DNA from: Phytopythium helicoides
Taxonomy: Eukaryota; Oomycota; Peronosporomycetes; Pythiales; Pythiaceae
DNA: 64,000 nt
Assembly (NCBI GenBank): GCA_024867545.1
Contig: JANFNE010000011.1
Location: 868,001-932,000 of the forward strand
Direction of reading: 5' to 3'
Position numbers and translations under genes: made by a program
Shown: positions 12,051-22,445 of the stretch, piece after piece
Numbering within the stretch: the first letter of the stretch is position 1
How the letters are laid out: every line of letters begins with the position of its first letter
The notes under the pieces: model-generated
The model's database searches: none
The model's input: only the letters and a program-made list of their open reading frames with translations
What the model was told of the DNA's origin: nothing

Positions 12051-12251
12051 CCTTCCGCTTGTCGGGGGCGGATTCTCGACTAAGAAAATGGCGAGGAGCT
12101 ACGATGACCTTTTCGTCCAATCAACGTATTTTCAGCACCCATTTCACCCAATCACTACCTCTAAAACGCAGAAAATGCGCGCATGTTGAAGACACCGACA
12201 TGGAGCGCCCGCATTCCCGCGTGCGGGCGGCTCGAGCTGCGCTTGCGACTG

Positions 12252-12959
12252 CTAAAACGACAGCGCGGCCAGCACGGCGGCCACCGACAGCCCGTTGCGC
12301 GCGTGGGTCTTGCGCAGCAGCTGCGCCTCGTCCTGCTGGCGCGCGGCGAGCGAGCGCGGCGCCATCTCGCGGCGCTGGCGCTTGAACACGAGGCTGGCGG
12401 GGTGCTTCCTGCTCGCGCGCTTGATGCGCTCGCTGACCTCGTCGAGCGCGGTGCCCGTCATGTCCTCGCCGTTGATGGACTCGAGCACCATGCCGCGCTC
12501 GATGCCGCTGAGCTTCATCTCGGCAGACGGCTGCGCCAGCGTGATGCAGGACGAGGACGCCGCCAGCTCGAGCACGCACGGGGACGGCGCGGTCTGCAGC
12601 ACACGCAGCACGGACGCAATGTCGAGCGCGTCGACGGGGATGCCCTGCACGCGCAACAGCTCGTCGCCCACGCGCACGGGGCACGCGCGGTTGGTGGTCT
12701 TGCCCACGACCACACCCTTGCCGCCGCTGCCGCGCTTCTCGACGAACGTGATGCCCAGGAACTCGCCGCGTGTCCAGGACATGCGGATGGAGCCCGGCCG
12801 GGAGCTGCTCCTGGTCGATGACCGCTCGAACACCACGCCACGCTCCTCGCCCGTGTAGCGGTACGCGAGCCGTGCAGAGCTGGGCTTGGCCATGGAGGAC
12901 GCGGACGGGTCGAGCACCAGCGCGCTCGGGTCCACCGAGCCGAAGGCGCACGCGCGCAT
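12252..12959 (-). CDS. PDZ-domain protein
   Basis: One exon, about 235 residues if ATG 12959 is used. The frame stays open to an in-frame ATG at 13112 (286 residues), but GC3 codon bias starts only at 12959, and the sequence just upstream (TCAGTTCCCGACTT) loosely resembles an oomycete initiator, so I favour the shorter start. The middle contains a PDZ fold: the carboxylate-binding region is GEFLGITFVEKRGSGGKGV, followed by the conserved VGDELLRVQGIPVDALD, and a second weaker PDZ-like stretch ends GMVLESINGEDMTGTALDEV. PDZ domains bind C-terminal peptides, so a scaffold role is likely. The C-terminus is hydrophobic (LSVAAVLAALSF) and could be a short tail anchor. Confidence 0.65.
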   Translation of the reverse strand: MRACAFGSVDPSALVLDPSASSMAKPSSARLAYRYTGEERGVVFERSSTRSSSRPGSIRMSWTRGEFLGITFVEKRGSGGKGVVVGKTTNRACPVRVGDELLRVQGIPVDALDIASVLRVLQTAPSPCVLELAASSSCITLAQPSAEMKLSGIERGMVLESINGEDMTGTALDEVSERIKRASRKHPASLVFKRQRREMAPRSLAARQQDEAQLLRKTHARNGLSVAAVLAALSF

Positions 12960-13748
12960 GGCGAGCAAGTCGGGAACTGAGCGCCGGAGCTGCAGGTGGA
13001 GGGGGAGAATCGAAGAATCGCCGCATCCAGCTGGCTGGTTGGGCGTTTCCACCGACGGCGCTGCGCTCCCGCCTCCGCGAGGGGCGCACTTGAAGGAGTC
13101 GTTGGTGACCAAGTCAGGCGAAGAGGCATCGACGGAAAGAACGCGTCGTGCGGTTGACGCTGGCGCCGCAGGACGGGCACGCAGCGACTTGCAACAACGA
13201 CGCCACCACCGCCATCGATGGATCGACTGGCTCCGACGGAACCCTCCACGTGGAAGACATGGCTACACAGCGCAGGACTGGCTGCATGTCATGTGAGATG
13301 AGGCTCGCTTGCAGCTCGCGGCGGATGCTTTTCGACAGCAACGGCGTTTGCCCACGTTCGAGCGATAACTCGAAGGCGCCGTGATCGATTTCAATCGTGA
13401 GCAGGCTCGCCATAACGGAGCAAGTCGAGCGTCGTCGACAGCAACTCCCCAGCAGTCGCCCGCGTGCACTCAACCACTCGTTCAAGTCGAAACGCCATCC
13501 ATCTCCTCGTCGACTCGCCACGGCTCGAGGCGCGAGCTCCGCATCCACCTCCAGTCATCAATCACCTCGGCCCACTCGCTCCCACTCGCAGCAGCTCACG
13601 TCCTTGCCATGCCATGGCATTGTTGCTGTGCAAGCATCTCCAGTCTCCTCCCGCCGCGCCACCATTCCCAACTCATGCGCAATCATTCCTCGCAGAAGCT
13701 GTCGCGCACGGCTCTCCATCTCATACCCGAATCCGCCACCTTGAGCTA
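12960..13748. other. Divergent upstream region between PDZ and ankyrin/RING genes
   Basis: The only long frames are Ser/Arg/His-rich and lack the local coding bias. This is probably a bidirectional promoter. The optional longer start of the PDZ gene lies at 13112 within it, and an initiator-like motif for the ankyrin/RING gene is at 13683. Confidence 0.4.
13683..13691 (+). promoter_or_regulatory. Initiator-like TCATTCCTC motif
   Basis: TCATTCCTC matches the first nine positions of the oomycete initiator consensus TCATTYYNC and lies 58 bases before the ankyrin/RING start at 13749. The following CAWTTT part does not match. Confidence 0.35.
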
Positions 13749-15289
13749 ATGGGCGCCGTCTCCAGCTGGCTGCTGCAGTGCTTGTACCCTGAGGACCAGC
13801 TCGTGTGGCAGGCGGCGCGTGCGGGAGATGCAGGCGCCGTGCGCGCGGCGCTGGCGCGGCTGACGCCTGAGACGCAGCGCTGGATCGAGTGGCAGGAGCC
13901 GTGCTCGGGTCGCACGGCGCTGGCGGCCGCCGCGGCCGCGGGCCACGCCGAGTGCGCGCGGCTGCTGCTGCTCGCGGGCGCCGACGCCGACGCCAGGGAC
14001 GCCAAGGGCAACTCGCCGCTGCACCTCGCGTGCAAGCGCGGGCATCCGGCGGTCCTGGCCGCGCTGCTCGAGTCGCCGCGCGCTCGGCCGTTCGGGACCA
14101 ACCTGTGCCTCAAGACGCCGCTGGACGTGGCGCGCCACCGGTTCGCGAAGGAAGAGGAGGACGAGGCCCCACCAGGGGCTTCCAGGAGTGCATCGAGATG
14201 CTGGAGAAGGTGAGAGGAGCGGACGCTTGCGAAGCGATTGCTGGAGAAGAAGGCTGACTGAGTGGACCACGACGCAGAGGTTCTGCCTATACAGCGGATG
14301 GATGTACCAGAAGACCGACAACGTGCTGTCCTACGTGTCCGGCATCTCGTCGCTCAACTCCTGGACGCGAAGGTACGACTCCTATCGCCCTCAGGTCGGT
14401 ATGGTCTTCAGCCTCTAACTTGCTATCGCGCGGCAGGTTTTGCATCGTACTGGAGAGGGGAGCGCCCGAAATTCTGGAGCTGGCGCTGTTCAACATGAAG
14501 TCGTCAGGCTTCTCGCGGCCAGTGTGCCCGTCCTCGGTCGTGCTTTATCACGTTCCAGCGGGACTGAGGCCGACGATAGACGGCAAGTGGTTCAACCGCA
14601 AGGAGCACACATTCACGCTGTTCGCTGCTCTGAAGGACATGAAGGCACACTGCGAGTCGCCAACCGTCATGCAGCCAATGGAGTTTGCCGCAGTTGACAG
14701 AGAGGGCTACGAGGCGTGGAAGAGCTTCTTCGACTACCACCAAGAGAACATCCCAAGACCATCCCAGAACAGGGCACCCCACCACATCCACCCCCAGCCA
14801 ACCGTTCAACGCTTTCAGCCCACAACACAGCCAGTTCATAGACCCGAGCCTGCAAGGAGGAGCGTCTCGGAAGAAGAGGACGAAGACCTGCGACGAGCTA
14901 TCCAGCTGTCGCTCCAAACTGCTCCCCCGAGCCATTTGAACACTGCGGCCGTGTCCGCACCAGACTGGGACGGTGAAGATCCCTATGGCTATCCTGTGAA
15001 GCCCAGAGAACATGAGACCAACGCCGCACTCCAAGAGGATGCCCATGCTGACCATACTGCCACAACAGAAGCTCACAGCCCACCAGTGGTTGATTTTGCC
15101 CAGGCACCGCCATACTCGTCTATTGGAGAATGTGTCATCTGCTTCGACGGCCCGCAAGCTGCTGTCTGCGTCCCTTGCGGACACAACGCCGTCTGCATGT
15201 CATGCGCAGAAGAAATTCTCGAGACATCGTGTGAGTGTCCAGTGTGCCGTCAGCCCATTCGCGAGCTGATCAAGCTCTACCGGGTGTGA
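13749..15289 (+). CDS. XBAT34/35-like ankyrin-RING E3 ubiquitin ligase
   Basis: Exons are 13749-14209, 14278-14372 and 14437-15289, about 470 residues. The N-terminus starts MGAVSSWLLQCLYPEDQLVW and is followed by ankyrin repeats (GRTALAAAAAAGHAECARLL, GNSPLHLACKRGHPAVL). The middle exon encodes FCLYSGWMYQKTDNVLSYV, continuing into a PH-like region (FCIVLERGAPEILELALF). Then come a UIM-like helix (EEDEDLRRAIQLSLQ) and a C-terminal C3HC4 RING (ECVICFDGP, VPCGHNAVC, CPVCRQPI) ending IKLYRV. Plant XBAT34/35 proteins have the same order and nearly the same last residues (family knowledge). Near 14168 (CCCCACCAGGGG) one base seems missing: the ankyrin frame runs off while GFQECIEMLEK continues in the next frame. 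It likely ubiquitinates unknown targets in the cytosol. Confidence 0.8.
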
Positions 15290-15473
15290 ATGAGCGTAGT
15301 GCTCGTGCGAAATGTTATCTAGATGGCTGGCACGCCTGATAATCTCTTATGAATTCCTGAAAAATTACTATTCGACACGATGCAGCTAAGTAAAAAAAAG
15401 TGTGACGTACCGATCTTTCCGATCATGGTGTTGTTCTCGCTGACTTGATTTGAATCATATGCACACCGTTCAT

Positions 15474-17091
15474 TCATACGCGATAAAGTTTGATCACTTC
15501 TCGAACACGTTGACGACACACGGGGCACAACCGTGTCGTGTCGAGCAGCTCGTTGGCACAGTCCATGCAGATCGCATTGTGGCCGCAAGGTACGCACACA
15601 GCTTCTTGTGGCCCATCAAAGCAGATCACGCACTCGTCTGGCTCATGTCCTCCATTTGGATCAGCTCGAGCTGCCGGCGCGGACGGAACAGCAGCAAGAC
15701 CAATCTGCTGCACGATCTCAACTCCGTCCGGCGCGACCGTTGCGCGAGGAGACATTTCATTGCTGAGCACAGACAACGATGGAGCCGATGGCAGCGCAGA
15801 TTCTCCGAAAGTGGATGCATGTCGATGCGCATCTTGGACGGACAGCCGCAGCGCTTGCTCGATATCGCGCTGCTCTTGCTCCGATAAATCCTCGTTGGTG
15901 CGTCCTTCGATAGTTGGCCGACGGCTAACCGACGAAGGGCTTGTGAACGCGTTGGAGATCTGGACATGACTTGGTCCGTGTAGCTGTATGACAGGCCAAC
16001 AAGGTCAGAGTTTGAGGTACTCGATCGCAAATCGATTGGACCTACCCGCAGGTTTGTGAAGAAGAGCTTCCATGCCAGCAGCTCCTCATTGTTGTTTGCC
16101 GCAAAGTCGACTGACTGCGGTGCTGCCACCCGGTTGATCCCCGATTTGGCGTACGCCATCAAAGCAAAGCGAAAATCTTTCGGCTCAGCCATGTAACTTC
16201 GCTGCTTTCCTGGATCCCGTCGTTGGGATTGTAGATGAGCTCCGTACTGTGATCGATTGACAGTGCAGATTCAATCAGCAGTTCCCATGCCATCCTCGAG
16301 TCACATCTTCACAGCACCTTGGACACGGCGGACGCTTCTCGCCTGGCCGCATGGGAAAAAGATCGATCTCGATCGCGTCGGGGTTCCCGGTGCGAAGTAC
16401 CAGACAGTATCTGTTTTGTGCCGTGAGTGGCAAGCGCAAGACGAAGCAGCAACCATCAACAGCTACACGACGCACCGCTTCTTCCACGAGTTGAGTGAGG
16501 ATATGCCTGAGCCAGCGACAGCAGGTTGTCTGCGCGCTGGTACAGCCAGCCCGAGTAGAGACACAGTTTCTGTTTGCAATGGAACGCGGGCGTGGGTCAG
16601 TCCTGTCGGGCACGCGTTGGCTGTCGCCAGCCCACCTTCTCGATCATCTCGATGCACTGGATGTACCCGTGCGCGCGGCCGTCGGCGGCCTGGTACTCGT
16701 GGCGCGCGATGTCGAGCGCCGTCTGCGCGCGGGCCCGTGGTCTTGGCGTAGTAGTCGACGGCCAGCGTATCGAGCAGCGCGCGCACGACCTCGCTCTTGC
16801 CCTGGCGCGTGGCGATGTGTAGCGGCGTGTGGCCCTGCAGGTCGCGCGCATTACAGTCCACACCGGCCGCGATGAGCGCCACCACGCACGGCAGGTGGCC
16901 CTCGGCGCACGCATTCGCCAGCGGCGAGTAGCCGTACACGGGGTCGCGCCACTCGGCGTAGTGCCGCGTCTCGGGCGTGAGCCGCGCCAGCCCCAGCCGC
17001 AGCGCGTCCACGTCGCCCGCCTTGGCCGCCACCCACAGCGCCTGCTCCTCGGGCACAGCGCCTGCGCCAGCCACGTCGTCGTGTTCCCCAT
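15474..17091 (-). pseudogene. Second XBAT34/35-like ankyrin-RING gene, several frame breaks
   Basis: This gene is tail-to-tail with the previous one, with 184 bp between stop codons. Exons from paralogue comparison are 17091-16636, 16569-16476, 16410-16046 and 15959-15474. It keeps the start MGNTTTWLAQALCP, ankyrin repeats (GYSPLANACAEGHLPCVVAL, GHTPLHIATRQGKSEVV), LCLYSGWLYQRADNLLSLA, a UIM-like helix (EQRDIEQALRLSVQD) and the RING (ECVICFDGPQEAVCVPCGH, CPVCRQRV) ending IKLYRV. Single-base shifts are needed near 17050 (before EEQALWVAAKAG), 16745 (before QTALDIARHEY), 16500 (before GISSLNSWKKR) and in exon 3 between about 16350 and 16190. The RING and UIM exon is intact, so part of the product could still be made. 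It is a decaying duplicate or an indel-rich assembly. Confidence 0.65.
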
Positions 17092-17304
17092 GGGCCGCCC
17101 GCGCCTGGAGAATCCAAGAATGGGTATGTAGGTGCAACCTTCTGGTGGCTAGACTCTCTAAAATGGATGTATCTGGTTTATAATATTGTGTAAATGATGT
17201 GAAACAAGTAGTTAAATAAAATAGATACCCTTGGAAACGTATATTGTTAGAAGGCGGGACGGCGGAATGAATGCGGGCGGCAAAGAGCGGCGCTGGTGGT
17301 CGCC

Positions 17305-19017
17305 ATGAGCGAGGCGCTGGTGGCGCTGCTGCGCGCGCGGCTGGAGGCGCCGAGCGGGGCGCCGGCCGTCGGGGAGCGCGAGGCGGCGCTGGAGCGCGAG
17401 GCGGTGCTGCCGCGGCTCCAGGCGCGCGCGTGGGGCAAAAAGCGCGCGGGCGCGGGCGGCGAAGGGCGACAGGCGGCGCGCGAGCTGCTGCGGACACTGC
17501 TGCGGCGCCTGAGCGGCCGCGCGGTGGTGCGCGGGCGGCTGCTGAACGTCGGGGAGCTGCAGGTGGCGCAGCTGGCGCTGGTTGGGGCGACGGACGGCTG
17601 CGTTTCGATCGCAGGGAGCGACGTCAAGCTGGTCGTGCGGTGTGTTGGGGCGACCGCGGCGCAGGTTGGGCAGCAGCACGTAGTGGCGCGCGTGGTGGCG
17701 CCAGACGACGCGCGAGTGCAGGCGCTGCTGGCGGAGGAGGGAGACGTCGAAGTCAGCTACGACGCGTTCGCGCAGCATGGAGCGCAGCCGATTGCGCTGG
17801 TGTCTGCGACCGATGAAGATGTTGGCGCAGAGTGGGCCAAGGAGACGGCGCTGGAGGACATGACGTCGGTGTTTGGGTTCTCGCCTAGCGCCTTTAAGTC
17901 GCTGCAGCGGTATACACTTCCGGACCGAGAGGGCGAGCCAACGTCGCTGAACGAGCACATCCGCTCGCTGCGATCATTTCGTGATCTCCGGGCATCGGAA
18001 AAGATGATGGAGCATTACGGGATTCCGACAGACGGTTTTCAATCGCTCGCTCTGCGTCGAGAACGACCGAGTCAACAAGATGGTCAGACTCTACAAGATA
18101 GAGATCCGAGTGGGGCTCCAGGCGAAGTGGCGGCTGACCCGTGGTCGTATCGAGAGCTTGACGCGGCCCAGAAGCGGAAGTGGGCAGACGAACGATACGA
18201 GTACGGGCTCGAACTGGTGGAGAAGCGCAAGCTTCGCGAGGCAATTGCTGAGTTCGACAGCGCATTCAGGCTGCATGATCGACACGCCAAAGCGCTGGCA
18301 GCGAAAGGTCGAGCATTTATGGCCATGCATCCAGCTCCAAGACGCGGTGGACTGTTTAGATCAGGCAGCCAAGATAGACCCAAGCGTCCAGCAGTGAGCG
18401 ACGATTTGCTGAGAGCCAAAGGAGCTCTGGACCACTCTCGCCACGTTTCAGTGCCAGCCAAAAGCTCGATGGCCACTACGAGCATCCTCAAAGACGGAGA
18501 TAGAATGGAGCCAAGAAAATCTACTGCTCGACGAGAATCATCGCAAGATTCACGCCATTCAAGTCGTAACCGCGATTACGAAAATGATAGACGCTCTACT
18601 GCATCAGGAAAGACATTGGAGGAAGACCGTCTTCGTAGACTGCTCGAAGAGGAAATTCGTCAGAAGAAACGATCACATCGCTCGCGCCGATCACGTCGGT
18701 CCGATAGCGACCGCGACTCCGATTCAGACACAAGCGATCGAAGTCGGAGTCGGGAGCGTAGTAGATCGTCATCCAAGAAAAGGAAGCGAGAGAAGAAGCA
18801 CAAGAAGGAAAAACGCTCGCACAAGAAGCATAGCCGCAAGAAAAGCAGAAAGAGCAGTCGATATGACAGTGATTCCTCTGCGTCGGACTCACATTCATCA
18901 GATACAAGTCGACAACGAGGTAGGAAACACGAGAATGACAACACGCGAGAGGAAAGGGAACCAAATGAGAGTCTGCCAGCAATACTGTCACGCACCAAGC
19001 ACCGGATCTGGAACTAG
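17305..19017 (+). CDS. TTC14-like TPR protein with RS-rich tail
   Basis: A frame of about 570 residues with ATG at 17305 (an upstream in-frame GTG at 17296 is less likely). The N-terminal half is Arg/Ala-rich. Residues around 280-330 form a TPR pair: RYEYGLELVEKRKLREAIAE then FDSAFRLHDRHAKALAAKGR. The C-terminal third is basic and Ser-rich, with RS/SR dipeptides and Lys runs (SRSRERSRSSSKKRKREKK), like splicing-associated proteins. TTC14 of animals has this order: an S1-like domain, TPRs and an RS/KH-rich tail. I cannot see a clear S1 motif. The second TPR helix (QLQDAVDCLDQAAKIDPSVQ, 18331-18390) is in a different frame from the surrounding protein, which implies two compensating single-base shifts near 18330 and 18395. 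Only 287 bp separate it from the divergent XBAT-like gene start. Confidence 0.6.
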   Translation: MSEALVALLRARLEAPSGAPAVGEREAALEREAVLPRLQARAWGKKRAGAGGEGRQAARELLRTLLRRLSGRAVVRGRLLNVGELQVAQLALVGATDGCVSIAGSDVKLVVRCVGATAAQVGQQHVVARVVAPDDARVQALLAEEGDVEVSYDAFAQHGAQPIALVSATDEDVGAEWAKETALEDMTSVFGFSPSAFKSLQRYTLPDREGEPTSLNEHIRSLRSFRDLRASEKMMEHYGIPTDGFQSLALRRERPSQQDGQTLQDRDPSGAPGEVAADPWSYRELDAAQKRKWADERYEYGLELVEKRKLREAIAEFDSAFRLHDRHAKALAAKGRAFMAMHPAPRRGGLFRSGSQDRPKRPAVSDDLLRAKGALDHSRHVSVPAKSSMATTSILKDGDRMEPRKSTARRESSQDSRHSSRNRDYENDRRSTASGKTLEEDRLRRLLEEEIRQKKRSHRSRRSRRSDSDRDSDSDTSDRSRSRERSRSSSKKRKREKKHKKEKRSHKKHSRKKSRKSSRYDSDSSASDSHSSDTSRQRGRKHENDNTREEREPNESLPAILSRTKHRIWN

Positions 19018-19046
19018 CACGTTACATTGGTAATAGAGGCTTTGAA

Positions 19047-20036
19047 TCATTGAGGGATACTTTGCACACCGTTGTCACCTTCTATCTCGGTTGCTGCCAG
19101 GTCTTCGATTGAAAGATCCGTGCCATCGAGTTCAGCGACTTGGAGACTTGGACACAAAACCTGTGTCGTCGACCGCTCAAGACAACAGGAACCGCGCAGC
19201 CTCAGGACGCTCAGCGAATTTGAACGGATATATAAATGCGTCAAGTTCTTGAGAAGCGATAGATCCAAGCCTTTGATCACCGACAGATCGAGCACGACAT
19301 GGCTAAGATGATCGCACATGGCCACTTGCAGCTCTCGGAGCGACTTGGACGAAACGTGTAGCCGCTCGAGCGCTAAACAGCCACTGACATTGAGGAAGCT
19401 CAGTCGTGGCAGCTCTCCAGGATCAATTAGAATTTGCTCCACAGATGAGCACCCCGACAGGTCTAGTCGTTCGAGCAGCGGAGCGGCACAAAGCGATTGC
19501 TTGACCAGGTCTCGTGCGTTCATCGTCGACAGCGCCATGGACGCGATTGCCAGCTCTCGAAGCTCGGGAAGGCTCGAGTCGCAGTGTATGGCAGTCATGG
19601 AGAGGCTTCGGATGCTGAGAGCGCGCAGCTTTGGGCCGAAAATGGGCGGCGTGCGAATCTGGTCGCACCGGTCAATGACGATCCGCTCGAGCGCGTCCCA
19701 CTCCTCCGTCACGACGCGCAGCTGGCCGTCGTGCAGGCTCCACACCTGGCTGAGCTCGAGCTCTCTGAGTCTCCACCTCGCCGCCAGCAGCTTGGCCAGC
19801 GCGACCGAGAGCGTCTCGAGCGGCAGCATGACCCTGCGCAGCCTCAGCACGCGCACGTTGGGGAACTGCCGCGCCACATTGGGCAGCGCGTCGGCCCTGC
19901 GCACGTTGCTGACCGTCAGCTCCCACGTCTGCAGCGGCAGCTGCGCGTGCACCAGGCGGTTAACGGAGCGCAGCGCCACGAGGTCGCGCGCCTCGAGCCA
20001 CGGCGCCAGCAGCGCCAGCACCCCGGCCGTCTCCAT
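19047..20036 (-). CDS. F-box/LRR-like protein
   Basis: One exon, 329 residues. It opens with a short F-box-like helix pair (LLAPWLEARDLVALRSVNRL) and then leucine-rich repeats of the cysteine-containing/FBXL type, for example LRELELSQVWSLHDGQL, LERIVIDRCDQI, LLERLDLSGCSSVEQILI, LSFLNVSGCLALERLHV and LRELQVAMCDHLSHVVL. Such proteins usually select substrates for SCF ubiquitin ligases, but the F-box match is weak. The stop codon is 29 bp from the end of the convergent TTC14-like gene, and its start is 104 bp from the divergent methyltransferase gene. Confidence 0.65.
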   Translation of the reverse strand: METAGVLALLAPWLEARDLVALRSVNRLVHAQLPLQTWELTVSNVRRADALPNVARQFPNVRVLRLRRVMLPLETLSVALAKLLAARWRLRELELSQVWSLHDGQLRVVTEEWDALERIVIDRCDQIRTPPIFGPKLRALSIRSLSMTAIHCDSSLPELRELAIASMALSTMNARDLVKQSLCAAPLLERLDLSGCSSVEQILIDPGELPRLSFLNVSGCLALERLHVSSKSLRELQVAMCDHLSHVVLDLSVIKGLDLSLLKNLTHLYIRSNSLSVLRLRGSCCLERSTTQVLCPSLQVAELDGTDLSIEDLAATEIEGDNGVQSIPQ

Positions 20037-20140
20037 GTGCCTGGGTTGAGACCGCGAGGAGCTCTCTTATTTGTTCGTAACGGCTCATATCTGATACTCT
20101 GGCGCGTTGGATGGCTACGGCGTGACTGACTGTTGTGGAG

Positions 20141-20979
20141 ATGGCGCTGATCGACGACGACGACGAGCCGCTGGCGCTGTCGAGCGCGGCGCTGGCGGCG
20201 CTGCAGGAGTTCGCGGCCGAACGGGGCATTGCAGTGGAGGAGGACGCGTGCGACGTGCGCGAGGAGATCCAGAAGGCGCTGGACGTGGAGCCCAAGGAGG
20301 ACTCGTTCCGCTTCGCGTTCGGCGAGCACGAGGAGATCGTCATCCGGCTCAACGGGCTGCGCCGCGACATCGGCCAGACGCTGCAGTCCACGGGGCTCAC
20401 GCTGTGGCGCGCGGGCGACTTCCTCAGCGACTACATGTACGCCAACCGCGCCATGTTCGCGGGCAAGTCGGTCATCGAGCTCGGCAGCGGCCTCGGACTT
20501 GTCGGCATCCTCGCCTCCCACCTCACCGACAAGCGCGTCGTCATCACGGTGCGTTGTTGCCTGCACGCGGCTGCCAACGAGCGAGCGCTGTCTAAAGACG
20601 CTGCGATCAATGCAGGATGGAGATGATGACACGGTCGAGCTGCTGGTGGCCAACTGCGAACTCAACGAAGTGCAGGACCGCGTCGAGTGCCGCAAGCTGC
20701 TCTGGGGCGAGGACCTGGAGCAGATCACCAACAAGTTCGACATCGTGCTTGGCGCCGACATCATCTACGAGCAGGAGTACGTGGTCGCGCTGTTCAAGAC
20801 CGGCGCGCTACCTGATGCGTCCGCCGCACGGCGACGACCAGGGCTCCGTCTTCATCCTCGGCTACACCAAGCGCAACGTGTCGATCGACTACGTGCTGGA
20901 CACGGCCGCGAGCTTTGGACTCGAGTGGGAGGCGCCCGACACGGACGAGGGCATGTACACGTTCCGCGTCAAGCCGTAA
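20141..20979 (+). CDS. METTL21/Methyltransf_16-type protein lysine methyltransferase
   Basis: Exons 20141-20548 and 20616-20979 (67-bp intron, donor GTGCGT). The SAM-binding motif I is VIELGSGLGLVGILAS, preceded by the family's TLWRAGDFLSDYM, and the post-motif helix is DTVELLVANCELNEVQD. The acidic motif FDIVLGADIIYEQEYVVAL matches the DxxY catalytic signature of this group. After FKT, one extra base in 20801-20805 (CGGCG) shifts the frame; the conserved end is then ARYLMRPPHGDDQGSVFILG to DEGMYTFRVKP at the stop 20977-20979. With that base ignored the protein is about 257 residues. It should methylate a lysine on a protein such as a chaperone or elongation factor; the target cannot be told. 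Confidence 0.75.
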
Positions 20980-21084
20980 GGCGATTCACTGCAATGGAGA
21001 TCCGATGAATATGTTACTTGTGTGCCTACGTTGTGAACTAGCTCTAGATATGATGCAGGCAACGTGAAAGACGAGCAATGGCCA

Positions 21085-21933
21085 TCATGAAGATGACGAG
21101 CTCGCTGGTGAAAGCTCTGCAGAGATGGTCGCAATGTACTCGGTGAGGATGCGCCGCTGCTTGGGGTGCAGACTCACGTGGGGGCGTTTGGAACGCACGA
21201 ATGCAATGGCCTCGTCCAGGCTCATGCCTCGGTGCTGCATGTAGAAGGCCACGACGATGACTGTGCTACGCCCACGCCCAGCCTTGCAGTGCACGTACGT
21301 CGTCTTGTGCTGGCGATCAACCTGGTCGTGCACAAAAGCCACGCAGCTGCATACAGGCACTACATGAGACCCACGAGCAACAGCCTCTCCAGACGCAGCA
21401 GCTTCACACCGCTGAATGGTCTCCAGTGTCGGTGGGGAGAAGTCTCCCGTCGCCCCAAGGCACTGCTTCACTCCCGCATTCTCCCAGTCCACTGCCACAC
21501 CACCTCTCCAGTCAGAATCGCAGCCTTCCCTCCGCCTCGCCACACGGTTCACCTGGAGAGACAGGAGTGCCGAGCAGACTCGGCAGCAGCTCTCTCGGCT
21601 GGTTCATGGTCACGACCGCCTGCACTCCAAGCTCGTCCACGAGCTGCTCGCGCCACCGTCAGCCCCTCCGTCCCCATCGTCCGCCAGCCATCGCAGCGAT
21701 CGGCACCTGCGCCAGGTGGTTCTTCTCCCTCAGCGGCAGCGCGCCCAGCACCAGCCGCGGCTCCACCGCGCTCCACCACGGGCGGCGCTTCTCGTCGTGC
21801 AGCAGCAGGTTGTAAAGCAGCGACACGTGGAACACCTGCGCGCGCCGTCAGCTCCGCCACCCGACCTCCGATCGCCGCGTCGACGCGCTCGCACCACGTC
21901 GCGGTTGCTCTCGGCCTCCCTCGCGCGCGTCAT
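21085..21933 (-). CDS. PTPMT1-like dual-specificity phosphatase
   Basis: Five short exons are inferred: 21933-21895, 21836-21707, 21643-21553, 21491-21410 and 21346-21085, giving about 200 residues. They read MTRAREAESNRDV, then VFHVSLLYNLLLHDE...RPWWSAVEPRLVLGALPL, then GVQAVVTMNQPRELLP, then VDWENAGVKQCL...FSPPTLETIQR, then the active site VHCKAGRGRS (HCX5R). The WW/VxLGALP and VTMN/PxE blocks are hallmarks of PTPMT1, the mitochondrial phosphatidylglycerophosphate phosphatase of cardiolipin synthesis (family knowledge). One surplus A near 21720 (AAGAAACC) breaks exon 2 and needs checking. No clear mitochondrial presequence is visible in the first exon. Confidence 0.7.
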
Positions 21934-21936
21934 CGT

Positions 21937-21962
21937 CGTCCGCTCGTCCGCTCGTCCGCTCG
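21937..21962. repeat. Short tandem repeat (CGTCCGCT)x3
   Basis: Three direct copies of the octamer CGTCCGCT, just upstream of the phosphatase start codon at 21933. A related tract recurs about 150 bp away. Confidence 0.8.
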
Positions 21963-22110
21963 GCTGCAAGTCGCGATGTGAGCCGCGCGCTCTGCCGCCG
22001 CCTGTAGCTGCCGCTCGAGCGGAGATGGCGGCAGCGAGACAGCATTCCGTGCTTCTCGACGTCGTCCGCTGGGTGGAGAGCGGATCCACTCTTGGGGGAT
22101 GTATGCCACC

Positions 22111-22138
22111 CGCTCGTCCGCCCGTCCGCTCGTCCGCC
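22111..22138. repeat. Second imperfect (CGTCCGCT)n tract
   Basis: Imperfect copies of the same octamer (CGCTCGTCCG CCCGTCCGCT CGTCCGCC). Same orientation as the tract at 21937, so this may be a small dispersed minisatellite. Confidence 0.7.
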
Positions 22139-22445
22139 AGGCTGCTTCAACTTCTGACGTGGCTGATGGTCTCATGTAGCCATCAAGCTGTGGTGTTCCT
22201 CGCTGCTATTTGCGGACTTTGGGGATTGGCGACGGAATGCTGCGCAGAGCGACGCTCGCGAGGGGAATTGCGGGCTCCGGGCGTCCAGTGGCGGGCCCAG
22301 CGACGCCATCAGCGCCGAACGAACCCTTGCGAGGACCGCCGAGCGCGCAACAACTGCTTGTGGACGCACTGGATGCCCCGTACGTGCATGAGATGCGAGG
22401 TGAGAACTCGAGCCAAACGACGAATGACTCGGGTACAGTGCTAGC

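Larger units (their letters stand above)
21934..22445. other. Divergent intergenic region with octamer minisatellites
   Basis: This lies between the phosphatase (-) and the cyclic-nucleotide-binding-fold gene (+). It carries two short CGTCCGCT repeat tracts, listed separately. Frames on both strands are Arg/Ser/Ala-rich and look like composition artefacts. Confidence 0.4.

Noticed and set aside
12183..12858. Plus-strand frames opposite the PDZ gene
   Set aside because: Shadow frames caused by GC3 bias on the minus strand; no domain.
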